Shown here piece by piece: positions 19,531 through 27,697 of a DNA stretch of 64,000 nt. Origin of the DNA: Euzebya sp. GTDB taxonomy: Bacteria; Actinomycetota; Nitriliruptoria; Euzebyales; Euzebyaceae. A program made the translations under genes and the position numbers. The notes beneath the pieces were generated by a model. That model ran no database searches and had not been told where the DNA came from. It saw only the letters and a list, made by a program, of their open reading frames with translations. The stretch is taken from contig NZ_CAXQBR010000021.1 of the NCBI RefSeq assembly GCF_964222135.1, forward strand, positions 43,730 to 107,729, given 5' to 3'. The number at the start of each line of letters is the position of its first letter. The stretch's first letter is position 1.

Positions 19531-19614
19531 CTCACGCCTCCTCTTCGTCACCGGCTGGCTCCTCACGGGCTGGGTCCCACGAGCTGGCCTGGCCCGACAG
19601 TATGACAGCCGTCG

Positions 19615-22188
19615 TCAGCAGCGCTGACCCTGGGTGATCGCGTACACCTCGTCGGCGGTGGCGTCGCTGATGCGGTCGCGGCCGCCGACGACGAACAGGT
19701 TGCCACCGGCCCCGCAGACACCCTCGCGCACCTCATCGCGGACCGGTGAGGTGGGGCCCGGGTCCTCGAGCGGCACGAACACCGCGCCGTGCCCGCCGAG
19801 CAACGAGGCGGACAGGACGTCGTTGAAGTTGTGGCGGACGTTCACGGCGACGTTGACGACCCCACCGGAGTCCACGCCGTCGACCGCCATCTCGTCGAGG
19901 TAGGCGTCGCGGATCGCCATCGCCGTCCCGATGCGGGTGTCGCCCGCCAGGCGCTCCACGCTGAACCCGAGGTCGTCGATGTCGTCGATGACCTGGTCGG
20001 CGATGACCGCGTCGCCGCCCAGGGCCCACACCCGCTCCGGCGCGAGCCGCGCGAGCTCCTCGGCCGTGACCGGGTGCAGGCCGTCGCGGTTCGTCAACAG
20101 GACCGGGATGCCGTAGTAGGCCGCCATCTGGCCGGCCGCCACCGCGTCGGCGAAGTCGCGCCCGTAGGCGACGAAGGCGTGGTCGCGGGTCTCGAACGGC
20201 GCATCGGCGACCAGCTGGCGCACCGCTCGGGCGGCGGCGGCCGCCGTGGCCTCACGTCCGTCCCCGGCGATGCGGACCGGGTTGATGCCGAGGGACTCGA
20301 GACGGCTGTCGACCGCTGCGGGGATCGCAGCGGTCCCGCCCATGATGAACGCGCTGGGACGGCCGTCGTCGAAGTCGAGCACCCGCCGGAGCTCTGCCTC
20401 GGTCCGGGGGTCGAGCTCGCCGGTGCTCGAGGTGAACAGCAGCGGGCCGATGCCGAGCCCCAGCGCGGAGCCGGCCAGCGCGTCGGCGAAGTCGTCGCTG
20501 CGTGCGATGACGGCGAAGGGGGACTGCCCGTCGGCCAGGACGACCTGTGACATGGCCACCGCCTGGCACACGGGGGTGGTGGCGCTGCCGGTGTCCGCCA
20601 CGCGCCGGATCGGCCCGCCGTCGGCCGCGAGGGCGCCGCTGCAGGACGCGGCGGGCTGGCCGCAGCCACCGGTCCCGATCGGCGCGTCCGGCTGGAGCGG
20701 TGGGCGCTCACCCGCGACGGTCGCGTCGACGGCGGCGTCGAGGTCGAGGATCCCCCACCCGAGGTCGCAGTCCCGCCCGGGCGCGCCGACGTCCTGGGCA
20801 GTCGCCTCGATGATCGCCTCGGCCTGGTCGGGGCTGAGGGGTTGCCCGCGGTCCGCCGCGACCTGGCGGATCAGCGCGATCGCGGCGGCCACGTACGGGG
20901 ACGCGAACGACGTGCCGCTGATGCCCCGCAGCCGGTGGCCGCTCGGATCGACGTAGTCAGGGCAGCCGCCGATGACGCTGACGGCGTCCCGGTCGCTCGT
21001 GGTGACGACCATCTGGGCGACGAGCTGCTCGAAGGTCGGGCAGCTCGTGATCGGTCCCCGCAGATCGCCACCGGGGGCGGCCAAGTCCACCTGCGGGTTG
21101 GTCTGGGAGTAGCTGGCGCGGGTGCCGTCCGCGGTCGTGGCGGCGACGGAGATGACCCCGTCACAGGACGCGGGCACCGACGTGCGCGAGGTGCCGTCGT
21201 TGCCCGCAGCGGCGACCACGGCGATGCCCGCGGCCCGCGCCTGGTCCGCCGCTGCCTGGTAGGCCTGCGAGCACGCCGTGAGGCTGGCGCCGAGCGACAG
21301 GTTCATCGCGAGCGGCGGCTCCGCCAACCGGGTGACGTGAGCCATGGCGGTGATCGTGTCGTCGTCGGACGGACCGCCCGGGCAGCCGTTCTCCGGGGAG
21401 GTCAGGGCGATGTCGATCACCCGCGCCTCCCACAGCACCCCGGCGACCCCGAAGTCGTTGTCGCCGCGGGCGGCCGCGGACCCCGCGACCGCGGTCCCGT
21501 GGCCGATGCCGCACGGGTCGTTCGACGGGGCGCCCGGGATGACCCGGCCGTCGACGGAGCGGAGGGAGGACACCACGACCCCGTCGAGGTCGGGGTGGGT
21601 GGCGTCGACACCGGAGTCGAGGATCGCGATCAGCGGCGCGGTGGCCCCCCGGCCGGTGGCGACGTCCCACGCCCCCTCCGCGCGGGTCTGGGCGTGCGCC
21701 CACTGCAGGTCGTAGCTGGTGTCGTCGGGGGCCGCGAGGAACTCCCGCCGGATGTTGGGCTCGACCGCGACGACGTCCGGGTCGTCGGCGAGCGCCGCGA
21801 CGACCCCGTCGACGGCGGCCTCGTCCGCGGTGACCAGCGCGACCCGGTCGGCGAGCGGCCGGAGGTCGTCGGCACCCGCCGCGGCGACGGACTGCCACGA
21901 CGCGCTGGTCCCGACCTGCTGCGCCACGTCGTCGGCGTAGGTGACGAGGACCTCCCCGGGGATGGCGCCGGGCGTGTCGCGCAGCCGCTCGTAGCCGCCG
22001 GTCACGGCCGCGGCGGCGCGGTCCACCGCCGGCCGGGGGACGTCTCGCGGCCCGACCTCACCGGCCGGTGCGGCCGCGGCCGGCATGCCGGCGGCGACGA
22101 GCACCGCGACGACGAGGACCCCGACGACCCGGTTCCGGTGCGCCCACGGGCGCGGGGTGCGGGTTGCGGCCGCAGGTGGACGTGACAC
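19615..22188 (-). CDS. Secreted subtilisin-like protease with cell-wall-binding repeats
   Basis: An 857-residue exported S8 peptidase. A signal peptide (VVGVLVVAVLVAAGMPAAAA, ending near residue 45) leads to a propeptide-like region and then the catalytic domain: Asp in IAILDSGVD, His in GIGHGTAVAG, the oxyanion Asn region VVAAAGNDG, and Ser in GISGTSFASPYVAAA. The C-terminal 300 residues hold cell-wall-binding type 2 repeats (RSDDFADALAGSALG, YGRDFADAVAAGQMA, the IAGDGRE and LAGDTRIGTA elements) that anchor proteins to wall polymers in other Gram-positives. Start GTG at 22188 has GGGAG nearby; an extension to 22296 would precede the signal peptide and is rejected. Substrate unknown. Confidence 0.9.
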   Translation of the reverse strand: MSRPPAAATRTPRPWAHRNRVVGVLVVAVLVAAGMPAAAAPAGEVGPRDVPRPAVDRAAAAVTGGYERLRDTPGAIPGEVLVTYADDVAQQVGTSASWQSVAAAGADDLRPLADRVALVTADEAAVDGVVAALADDPDVVAVEPNIRREFLAAPDDTSYDLQWAHAQTRAEGAWDVATGRGATAPLIAILDSGVDATHPDLDGVVVSSLRSVDGRVIPGAPSNDPCGIGHGTAVAGSAAARGDNDFGVAGVLWEARVIDIALTSPENGCPGGPSDDDTITAMAHVTRLAEPPLAMNLSLGASLTACSQAYQAAADQARAAGIAVVAAAGNDGTSRTSVPASCDGVISVAATTADGTRASYSQTNPQVDLAAPGGDLRGPITSCPTFEQLVAQMVVTTSDRDAVSVIGGCPDYVDPSGHRLRGISGTSFASPYVAAAIALIRQVAADRGQPLSPDQAEAIIEATAQDVGAPGRDCDLGWGILDLDAAVDATVAGERPPLQPDAPIGTGGCGQPAASCSGALAADGGPIRRVADTGSATTPVCQAVAMSQVVLADGQSPFAVIARSDDFADALAGSALGLGIGPLLFTSSTGELDPRTEAELRRVLDFDDGRPSAFIMGGTAAIPAAVDSRLESLGINPVRIAGDGREATAAAAARAVRQLVADAPFETRDHAFVAYGRDFADAVAAGQMAAYYGIPVLLTNRDGLHPVTAEELARLAPERVWALGGDAVIADQVIDDIDDLGFSVERLAGDTRIGTAMAIRDAYLDEMAVDGVDSGGVVNVAVNVRHNFNDVLSASLLGGHGAVFVPLEDPGPTSPVRDEVREGVCGAGGNLFVVGGRDRISDATADEVYAITQGQRC

Positions 22189-22324
22189 GACTCTGGCTCC
22201 CTGTGCGGGGAAGGGTGGGGTGGCGGGGTCAAGGCCTCCGGCCACGGTACGTGCGTCACGCTGCGTGGGCGACGACCTCCCCCGCGACGACGGCAACCTG
22301 AGGAGCGGCGTCGGCCCGACCGCG

Positions 22325-23191
22325 TCAGGGGAGTCGGCGCGGCCCGGGGTCGGCGACGACCGCGTCGGCGTCGACCGGCTCCGGCGGCGGCGGGGGCACC
22401 ATGCGGCGGGCGGTGGTGAGGAACGCGGTGTGCGCCACCATGCGGTGGTCGGGGCGGACGGCGAGGCCGTCGACGTGCCAGGTGCGCAGCAGCGTCTCGC
22501 TGGTCTGCGTCAGGCCCCACCGGGGGTCGGCGTCCATGGCCTCGCGCAAGCGCATCACCTGGGTGATCGTCGGCGTGTAGGCGATGAGCAGCCCGCCGGG
22601 GTGCACGGCCGACGCCGCGGCGTCGAGGTGCGCCCACGGCTCGAGCATGTCGAGCACCAGCCGGTCGCAGCGCAGGTCGGCGAGGCCGTCGGCCAGGTCG
22701 CCGACGCGCAGCTCCCAGTTGCCCGGTTGGCCCCCCATCCGACGGGTCACGTTGGCGCGGGCGACGTCGGCGTGCTCCTCGCGGCGCTCGAATGAGATCA
22801 CCCGGCCCTCGGACCCGACGGCCCGCAGCAGCGCGCAGGTGAGCGCCCCGGAGCCGGCGCCCGCCTCGACCACGACGGCACCCGGCACCACGTCGCCGAG
22901 GGTGACGACCATCGCCTGGTCCTTCGGGTACACGACCTGCGCGCCTCGGGGGGCCTTCAGGGTCCAGTCCGTCGTGGTGGGCCGCACGGCCGTCAGGGCG
23001 GCCGACATGGTCGAGGTGACCGTGCACCCCTCCGGCTGGCCGATCAGGTCGTCGTGACGGACGATCCCGCGGTGGAAGTGGTAGTCGCCTCCGGCCTCCA
23101 GCTCGAACATGAACCGGCGGCCCTTGCGGTCCATGAGGATGACGGTGTCCCCGACGCTGAGCGGATCGGGGTGCCCGGCGTGGCGGGTCAT
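22325..23191 (-). CDS. trmI: tRNA (adenine-58-N1)-methyltransferase TrmI
   Basis: A 288-residue SAM-dependent enzyme that methylates A58 in the tRNA T-loop. The N-terminal beta domain includes GDTVILMDRKGRRFMFELEAGG and the Rossmann domain has motif I VVEAGAGSGALTCALL, VISFERREEHADVARANV and LVLDMLEPW. It matches the actinobacterial TrmI usually found beside the Pup-proteasome genes. The ATG at 23191 overlaps the stop of the TtuA-like gene (ATGA), so the two T-loop modification enzymes are translationally coupled. The proline-rich C-terminal tail is disordered. High confidence in the family; the position modified is inferred from the family. Confidence 0.92.
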   Translation of the reverse strand: MTRHAGHPDPLSVGDTVILMDRKGRRFMFELEAGGDYHFHRGIVRHDDLIGQPEGCTVTSTMSAALTAVRPTTTDWTLKAPRGAQVVYPKDQAMVVTLGDVVPGAVVVEAGAGSGALTCALLRAVGSEGRVISFERREEHADVARANVTRRMGGQPGNWELRVGDLADGLADLRCDRLVLDMLEPWAHLDAAASAVHPGGLLIAYTPTITQVMRLREAMDADPRWGLTQTSETLLRTWHVDGLAVRPDHRMVAHTAFLTTARRMVPPPPPEPVDADAVVADPGPRRLP

Positions 23192-24390
23192 GCCGAGGCC
23201 TCTGCGTGCGCATCCCGATCGGGACCGCCGAGAACCGCCAGCAGCCGCCCACGGGTGCGGCAGAACGCGCAGACGGGCGTCTCACCCTCCGCGTGGGCGG
23301 TGGTCGGCAGCCCGCAGGCGTCGCAGGGCACGAGCGTCCCGCCGGCGGCGTCAGCGCCGGCGAAGTGCTGGTCGCGGACGCGGTCGAGGAACCCGAACAG
23401 GAAGTGGGCCTTCGTGCCCGGCGCGGCCTGCTCGAGGGTGTTCAGCACGTCCTTGTAGCGCATGACCGTGTTGCCCTCGACGAGAGGGCACTCCTCCACC
23501 ACGTAGTCGAGGCCCTTGATGACGCAGTACGCGGCGGTCTCGCGCTCGGTCAGCCGGTACAGCGGCTTGACCTTGCGGGCCATCTCGTCGCGCGCGGGCA
23601 GTAACGGTGACTGCCGGGCCATGAACCCGGTGTCCCAGCGCAGGACGTTGCCGAGGAGCTGGCTGGCCTCGTCGTCCAGGTTGTGCCCGGTGGCCATGAC
23701 GTCGTAGCCGTGCTCGATCGCGACCTTGTTGAAGACGTAGCGCTTGGACAGCCCGCAGGTGCCGCACGCGGCCCGGCCGACCCTGCCGCGCTTCCGGTCA
23801 CCCGGTCGCGGGTTGGCGACGGAGTCACCGATGTCGAACCCGTAGGTGTCGGCGAGGTCCTCGACGTGCAGGCGGGCGCCGCGGGCGGCGGCGAAGTCGC
23901 GCACCAGCTGCTCGGACCGGTTCGAGTAGCCGCCGATGCCGAGGCCCAGGTACAGCCCCGACACCCGGTACCCCATGTCGAGCAGCACGTCCCACAGCGC
24001 GAGCGAGTCCTTCCCGCCGCTGACGGCGACGAGGATGTCGTCGTCGTAGCCGAACATGCCGTACTCGTCGATCGCGTGGCGCACCTGGGTGCGGACGTGG
24101 TCGACGAAGCACGGGCCGCAGTACCGCGTCCGGTGGCGGGCGATGTCGATGACCGCCGGGCGCTCACCGCACTGACGGCAGCGGCCCCCTCCGCCGGCGC
24201 CGCCGGAGATCACCGGCCGGATCTCGACGACGGCGTCGTCGTCGATGGTCTCCCGGCTGGTCACGAGCTCGTCGCCGACGATGACCAGGACGGTCTCGGG
24301 GTTGATGTCGAGCTCGGCCAGGACCTCGGTCACGCGGCGCGGGCCGGCCACCTCGACGGTGCGATCGGGGTTGCGGAGTCTGACCTGCAT
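23188..24390 (-). CDS. Fusion of ubiquitin-like sulfur carrier and TtuA-type tRNA thiolase
   Basis: A 400-residue protein in two parts. Residues 1-65 are a small beta-grasp domain ending VVEIRPVISGGAGGGG, with the Gly-Gly (63-64) characteristic of MoaD/ThiS/TtuB carriers. The rest is a TtuA/Ncs6-type thiolase: zinc Cys pairs C71-C74 and C91-C94, PP-loop SGGKDS (124-129), probable 4Fe-4S ligands C209, C212 (ACGTCGLSKR) and C301 (EECPL), and a C-terminal zinc site C356-C359/C374-C377. TtuA makes 2-thiouridine or 2-thioribothymidine at T-loop position 54, using sulfur from TtuB thiocarboxylate. Here carrier and enzyme are one chain, so the Gly-Gly is internal. It overlaps trmI (ATGA), starts 13 bp after the S15 hydrolase gene and has weak ribosome-site evidence. 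Confidence 0.88.
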   Translation of the reverse strand: MQVRLRNPDRTVEVAGPRRVTEVLAELDINPETVLVIVGDELVTSRETIDDDAVVEIRPVISGGAGGGGRCRQCGERPAVIDIARHRTRYCGPCFVDHVRTQVRHAIDEYGMFGYDDDILVAVSGGKDSLALWDVLLDMGYRVSGLYLGLGIGGYSNRSEQLVRDFAAARGARLHVEDLADTYGFDIGDSVANPRPGDRKRGRVGRAACGTCGLSKRYVFNKVAIEHGYDVMATGHNLDDEASQLLGNVLRWDTGFMARQSPLLPARDEMARKVKPLYRLTERETAAYCVIKGLDYVVEECPLVEGNTVMRYKDVLNTLEQAAPGTKAHFLFGFLDRVRDQHFAGADAAGGTLVPCDACGLPTTAHAEGETPVCAFCRTRGRLLAVLGGPDRDAHAEASA

Positions 24391-24403
24391 GGTCGTGAGG
24401 ATG

Positions 24404-26962
24404 CTAGAGCTCGGGCGGGGGGTCCACAGCGGCCGCGGCGGGAGGGGTCCCGGCGTCCGCCGCCTCGGTGAGCTGCGCCGCGGCCCCTTCGCCGACCGCG
24501 GCGGTCAGGCCCGCGAGGACGAGCCGGTCGAACGCGGTGGTCTGGACGAACTCGTGCGTGGCCGCCGAGCGGGTTGCGTCCACCCCGTCGACCAGCACCA
24601 GCGCGGCGTCCCAGGCCGCAGCGGCGCTGGCGGCGGCGAGGGCGTCGGGCCAGTCGCCTCCGGTCGCGGCGACCACCGTCCTCGCGCCCGGGGTCAGGCC
24701 CGCGACCGCGGCGCTGGTCGCGAACCGGTCTGCGCCGCCGAGCCGCGTGACCGCGTAGCCGGCGTCGACGACGTGCGCCTCGACGGCGCTCGACACCGCC
24801 GCGGGGCCGCCGACGATGACCACGTCGGTGACGCCACCGGCCGCGAGCGCGTCGAGGGTCGCCTCGGGGAGGACGTCGGTGTCGGTCAGCAGCACCGGCG
24901 CGCCGCCCTCGGCGGCGGGCGCGGCGGCGGAGACCGCGTCGGGCCAGCCGCGGGCGGGGTCGGCGTCGATGCCCTCGACCAGGTACGCGGTGGTGGAGTC
25001 GAGCCGCCCGGCGATGGCCGCGGCCGTGGCGAAGCGGTCGGGCCCGGCGACGCGCTCGACCGTCAGGCCCAGCGCGCCCAGGTCCTCCTCGACACCGGCG
25101 CCGATCACGGCCTCGCCGCCGAGCAGCACCGCCGTGGTCGCACCGGTCCGCAGGATCTCACGCCGCGCCTGGTCGGCCAGGGCGTCGGGGCCGGTGAGCA
25201 GCAGCGGGGCGCCGAGGGAGGTCGCCAGCGGGGCGCCCGCTAGGGCGTCGGGGTAGTCCGTGGACGTCGCGATCACGACGGTGTCGGCGGCCAGGACGCT
25301 GTCGCGGCTGAGCTCCGCGGCGGTGCCGATCCGGTCCGGACCGCCGATCCGATCGGTCACGAGGGTCCGGTACGGGATCGTCATCTCGCCGGTCAGGTCG
25401 ATCTGCGCCGGCCCGGTCCGCGGGAAGGTGTACATGAGCGACTGGGTGTCGACCTGGACGGTCACGGGCGCATCAGGGGCGTAGGTGTACGCCGCGCCGA
25501 CCATGGGCTGGTCGAGCACCTGCGGGTCGGCCGACAGCGCGTCGAGGCGCATCGGCGTCTCCTGGTTGTTGACGGCGCTGCCGCCGGCCGGGAGCTCCCC
25601 CTGGGTGGAGTCGATCAGCTTCGCGTAGAGGTGTGCGCCGAGACCCGTGCCGGTCGCCGACAGCCGGGCGACGGGTTGGCCCACCACCTCGACCTGGCGG
25701 CCGGCGAGCTCGGGCGCATCGGCCTCGACGGTGACGGCGGTGGGGCTGCCCGGGACCGCCGGGAGGGCGAGGATCCCGAGGCCGCTGCCGGGCGTGTTCG
25801 TCGTCAGCGCGGTCCCCTCGACCGGCACGGTCAGGGTGTCCGTGCCCGGCGGCGGCCAGGTGTCCGCGCGGTGCCAGTCGCCGGTGTTGGTGCGGTACTC
25901 GACCGGGGGGCCGGTGTCGACGGGGAGGTCGCGCAGGTGCCGGTCGAACCAGCGGAGCACCATGTCGTCGATGCGCGGCTGGTCGCCCGCGTCGGCGTAG
26001 AACGAGGGGCACTGGCCGTGCGTGATCGCGCCACCGGTCGCGGCGTCGGTCAGGCTGCCGCAGAAGACGACGAGCTTGGTGGGCACGCCGGTGTCGCGGA
26101 GGTGGGTGAAGGTGTCGACGGCCTCGTCGATCGTGAAGAGGGTGTCGACGGAGCCCTGGAACAGCAGCGTCGGGACGTCCAGCTGGCCCGACGGGCCGTA
26201 GTCGCTGAACGACCGGGCGGCGAAGAACTGCGTCAGCTCCTCGTCGAAGGCGTTCGCGGTCAGCGCCTGGGTGAGCGCGTCGGCGAGCTCGGGCGGGACC
26301 GTGCCCGTCTGGGGGAACGCCGGTCCGGAGGGGTCCAGCCCGACGATCGTGCCGGTCGCACCGCCGAGGCCGAACAGGAGCAGCTGCCAGACCAGCTTGA
26401 GGACGCCCTGCGGCTGGAGGGCGCGGTTGAGGTCGTGCCAGGTGATCTGCGGGGCGAGCGCGTCCACGCGTGCGTCGAACGTCGCCGTGGCCAGCTGGAT
26501 CCCCCCGCCGTAGGAGTTGCCCACCATGCCGACGACCGGGTCACCCGGCCCGTCGAGGGCGATCTCGGGCTGGGTCGCCAGCCAGTCGAGGATCGCCGAG
26601 ACGTCCTGCCCCTCGAACTCGGGCGCGTCGACCTGGACGGTGCCGCCGGACTGGCCGAACCCGCGGGCGTCCCACACGACGACCGCGTAGCCCTGGGCGA
26701 GCAGCAGATCGGTCGTCGAGCCGAGCGCGGTGTCCCGCGTCGCCCCCCACCCGTGACCGGAGAGGACCACCGGCACCGGCGCGTCCGCGGAGGCGCCCGC
26801 CGGCAGGTGCAGGTCTGTGACGATCGGGGTGTCCTCCACGCCGGTGACGACGGCGTCGCGGACCTCCCCTCCCTCCCCCTCCCCCGGGGTGGGCAGCTGG
26901 GCGCCGGCGGGGCCCGGGAGGACCAGCACGGCGAGGACGACGAGGACTGCGACGGCTCTCAT
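24404..26962 (-). CDS. Secreted S15/CocE-like hydrolase with cell-wall-binding repeats
   Basis: An 852-residue exported protein. Signal peptide MRAVAVLVVLAVLVLPGPAGAQ; then an alpha/beta-hydrolase of the X-Pro dipeptidyl-peptidase (S15)/CocE type with VVLSGHGWGATRD, VVWDARGFGQSGG and nucleophile Ser in GMVGNSYGGGIQL, a helical cap, acid region TLLFQGSVDTLF and a His in AITHGQCPSFYADAG; then a C-terminal beta domain (about 380-520). The last 300 residues are three cell-wall-binding type 2 repeats (STDYPDALAGAPLA, GGPDRIGTAAELS, GPDRFATAAAIAG, GADRFATSAAVAG). The start was fixed by the signal peptide; the frame is open for 2.5 kb upstream only because it lies antisense to other genes. Peptidase or esterase activity cannot be told apart by eye. 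Confidence 0.88.
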   Translation of the reverse strand: MRAVAVLVVLAVLVLPGPAGAQLPTPGEGEGGEVRDAVVTGVEDTPIVTDLHLPAGASADAPVPVVLSGHGWGATRDTALGSTTDLLLAQGYAVVVWDARGFGQSGGTVQVDAPEFEGQDVSAILDWLATQPEIALDGPGDPVVGMVGNSYGGGIQLATATFDARVDALAPQITWHDLNRALQPQGVLKLVWQLLLFGLGGATGTIVGLDPSGPAFPQTGTVPPELADALTQALTANAFDEELTQFFAARSFSDYGPSGQLDVPTLLFQGSVDTLFTIDEAVDTFTHLRDTGVPTKLVVFCGSLTDAATGGAITHGQCPSFYADAGDQPRIDDMVLRWFDRHLRDLPVDTGPPVEYRTNTGDWHRADTWPPPGTDTLTVPVEGTALTTNTPGSGLGILALPAVPGSPTAVTVEADAPELAGRQVEVVGQPVARLSATGTGLGAHLYAKLIDSTQGELPAGGSAVNNQETPMRLDALSADPQVLDQPMVGAAYTYAPDAPVTVQVDTQSLMYTFPRTGPAQIDLTGEMTIPYRTLVTDRIGGPDRIGTAAELSRDSVLAADTVVIATSTDYPDALAGAPLATSLGAPLLLTGPDALADQARREILRTGATTAVLLGGEAVIGAGVEEDLGALGLTVERVAGPDRFATAAAIAGRLDSTTAYLVEGIDADPARGWPDAVSAAAPAAEGGAPVLLTDTDVLPEATLDALAAGGVTDVVIVGGPAAVSSAVEAHVVDAGYAVTRLGGADRFATSAAVAGLTPGARTVVAATGGDWPDALAAASAAAAWDAALVLVDGVDATRSAATHEFVQTTAFDRLVLAGLTAAVGEGAAAQLTEAADAGTPPAAAAVDPPPEL

Positions 26963-26968
26963 GGGACG

Positions 26969-26975
26969 TACCGTA
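26969..26975. promoter_or_regulatory. Candidate bidirectional -10 element
   Basis: Only 21 bp separate the divergent starts at 26962 and 26984. The 7-bp TACCGTA reads TACCGT on the plus strand (9 bp before the 26984 ATG) and TACGGT on the minus strand (7 bp before the 26962 ATG). Both are TANNNT boxes at leaderless distance, so one overlapping element may serve both genes. Confidence 0.45.
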
Positions 26976-26983
26976 GAGCCGGC

Positions 26984-27565
26984 ATGACGACCACCGACAG
27001 CCCGACCGCGACCGCGCTGGCCCTGAAGGAGTGGGGCGCGGCGATCCACGCGCTGCTCGACGGCCGCCAGACGATCCTGCTGCGCAAGGGCGGGATCCAC
27101 GAGAAGGCGTTCGTGACGCCGGAGGCCGGCGGCGGGTTCCTGCTGTTCCCGACCGTCGCGCACACCCACGCCGAGCGGACCCGTCCCGAGCACCACGACC
27201 TGCTGGCGCGCGGTGACGCCGACGTGGCGGAGGATGCCGTGACGATCCGTGCGGCGATGCGGCTGGTCGGTGCGGTCGACGTGGCCCGGCCCGACCGGCT
27301 CCCGGAGATCGCCGACCTGCACATCTGGACCGACGCGTCGATCCAGGCGGACCGCGTCGACTTCCGCCCGAAGAAGGCGCTGCAGGTCCTGGTGGTCCAG
27401 GCCGTCGCGCTGCCCGACCCCGTCACGCTGCCGCGGATCGAGGCCTACGGCGGGTGCCGGTCCTGGATCGACGTCCACGCACCCTGGGCGGGGGAGGGAC
27501 GGGTCATCCACGACGGGGCCCGCCTGGCCGACGACCTCGATCGGGTGCGGCAGACCGTCGGGTGA
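26984..27565 (+). CDS. DUF1802 family protein
   Basis: A 193-residue cytoplasmic protein with the DUF1802 pattern: LALKEWGAAIHALLDGRQTILLRKGGIHEKAF near the start, then FLLFPTVAHTHAERTRPEHHDLL and later DLHIWTDAS. The biochemical role of the family is not known to me; the early LRKGGI segment is reminiscent of a Nudix-like or nucleotide-handling fold, which is speculation. The ATG lies 9 bp after a TACCGT box and has no ribosome site, so it is probably translated from a leaderless mRNA. Divergent from the S15-type hydrolase with 21 bp between starts. Confidence 0.8.
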   Translation: MTTTDSPTATALALKEWGAAIHALLDGRQTILLRKGGIHEKAFVTPEAGGGFLLFPTVAHTHAERTRPEHHDLLARGDADVAEDAVTIRAAMRLVGAVDVARPDRLPEIADLHIWTDASIQADRVDFRPKKALQVLVVQAVALPDPVTLPRIEAYGGCRSWIDVHAPWAGEGRVIHDGARLADDLDRVRQTVG

Positions 27566-27697
27566 TCGGCGCGTTCGAACGGTGACATCCGGGGAACGCT
27601 GGGCGACGAACCGCAGCCACCGCGGGTTGGCCGGCGATACAGTCGTGGGCTGTTCCCGCCGATCCGCGACGCGACGAACACCTCTCCTGGACCCCCC

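Noticed and set aside
24401..24406. TAGCAT as a leaderless promoter of the TtuA fusion
   Set aside because: The TAG is the stop codon of the upstream gene on the same strand, so the match is ambiguous; read-through from that gene is equally likely.
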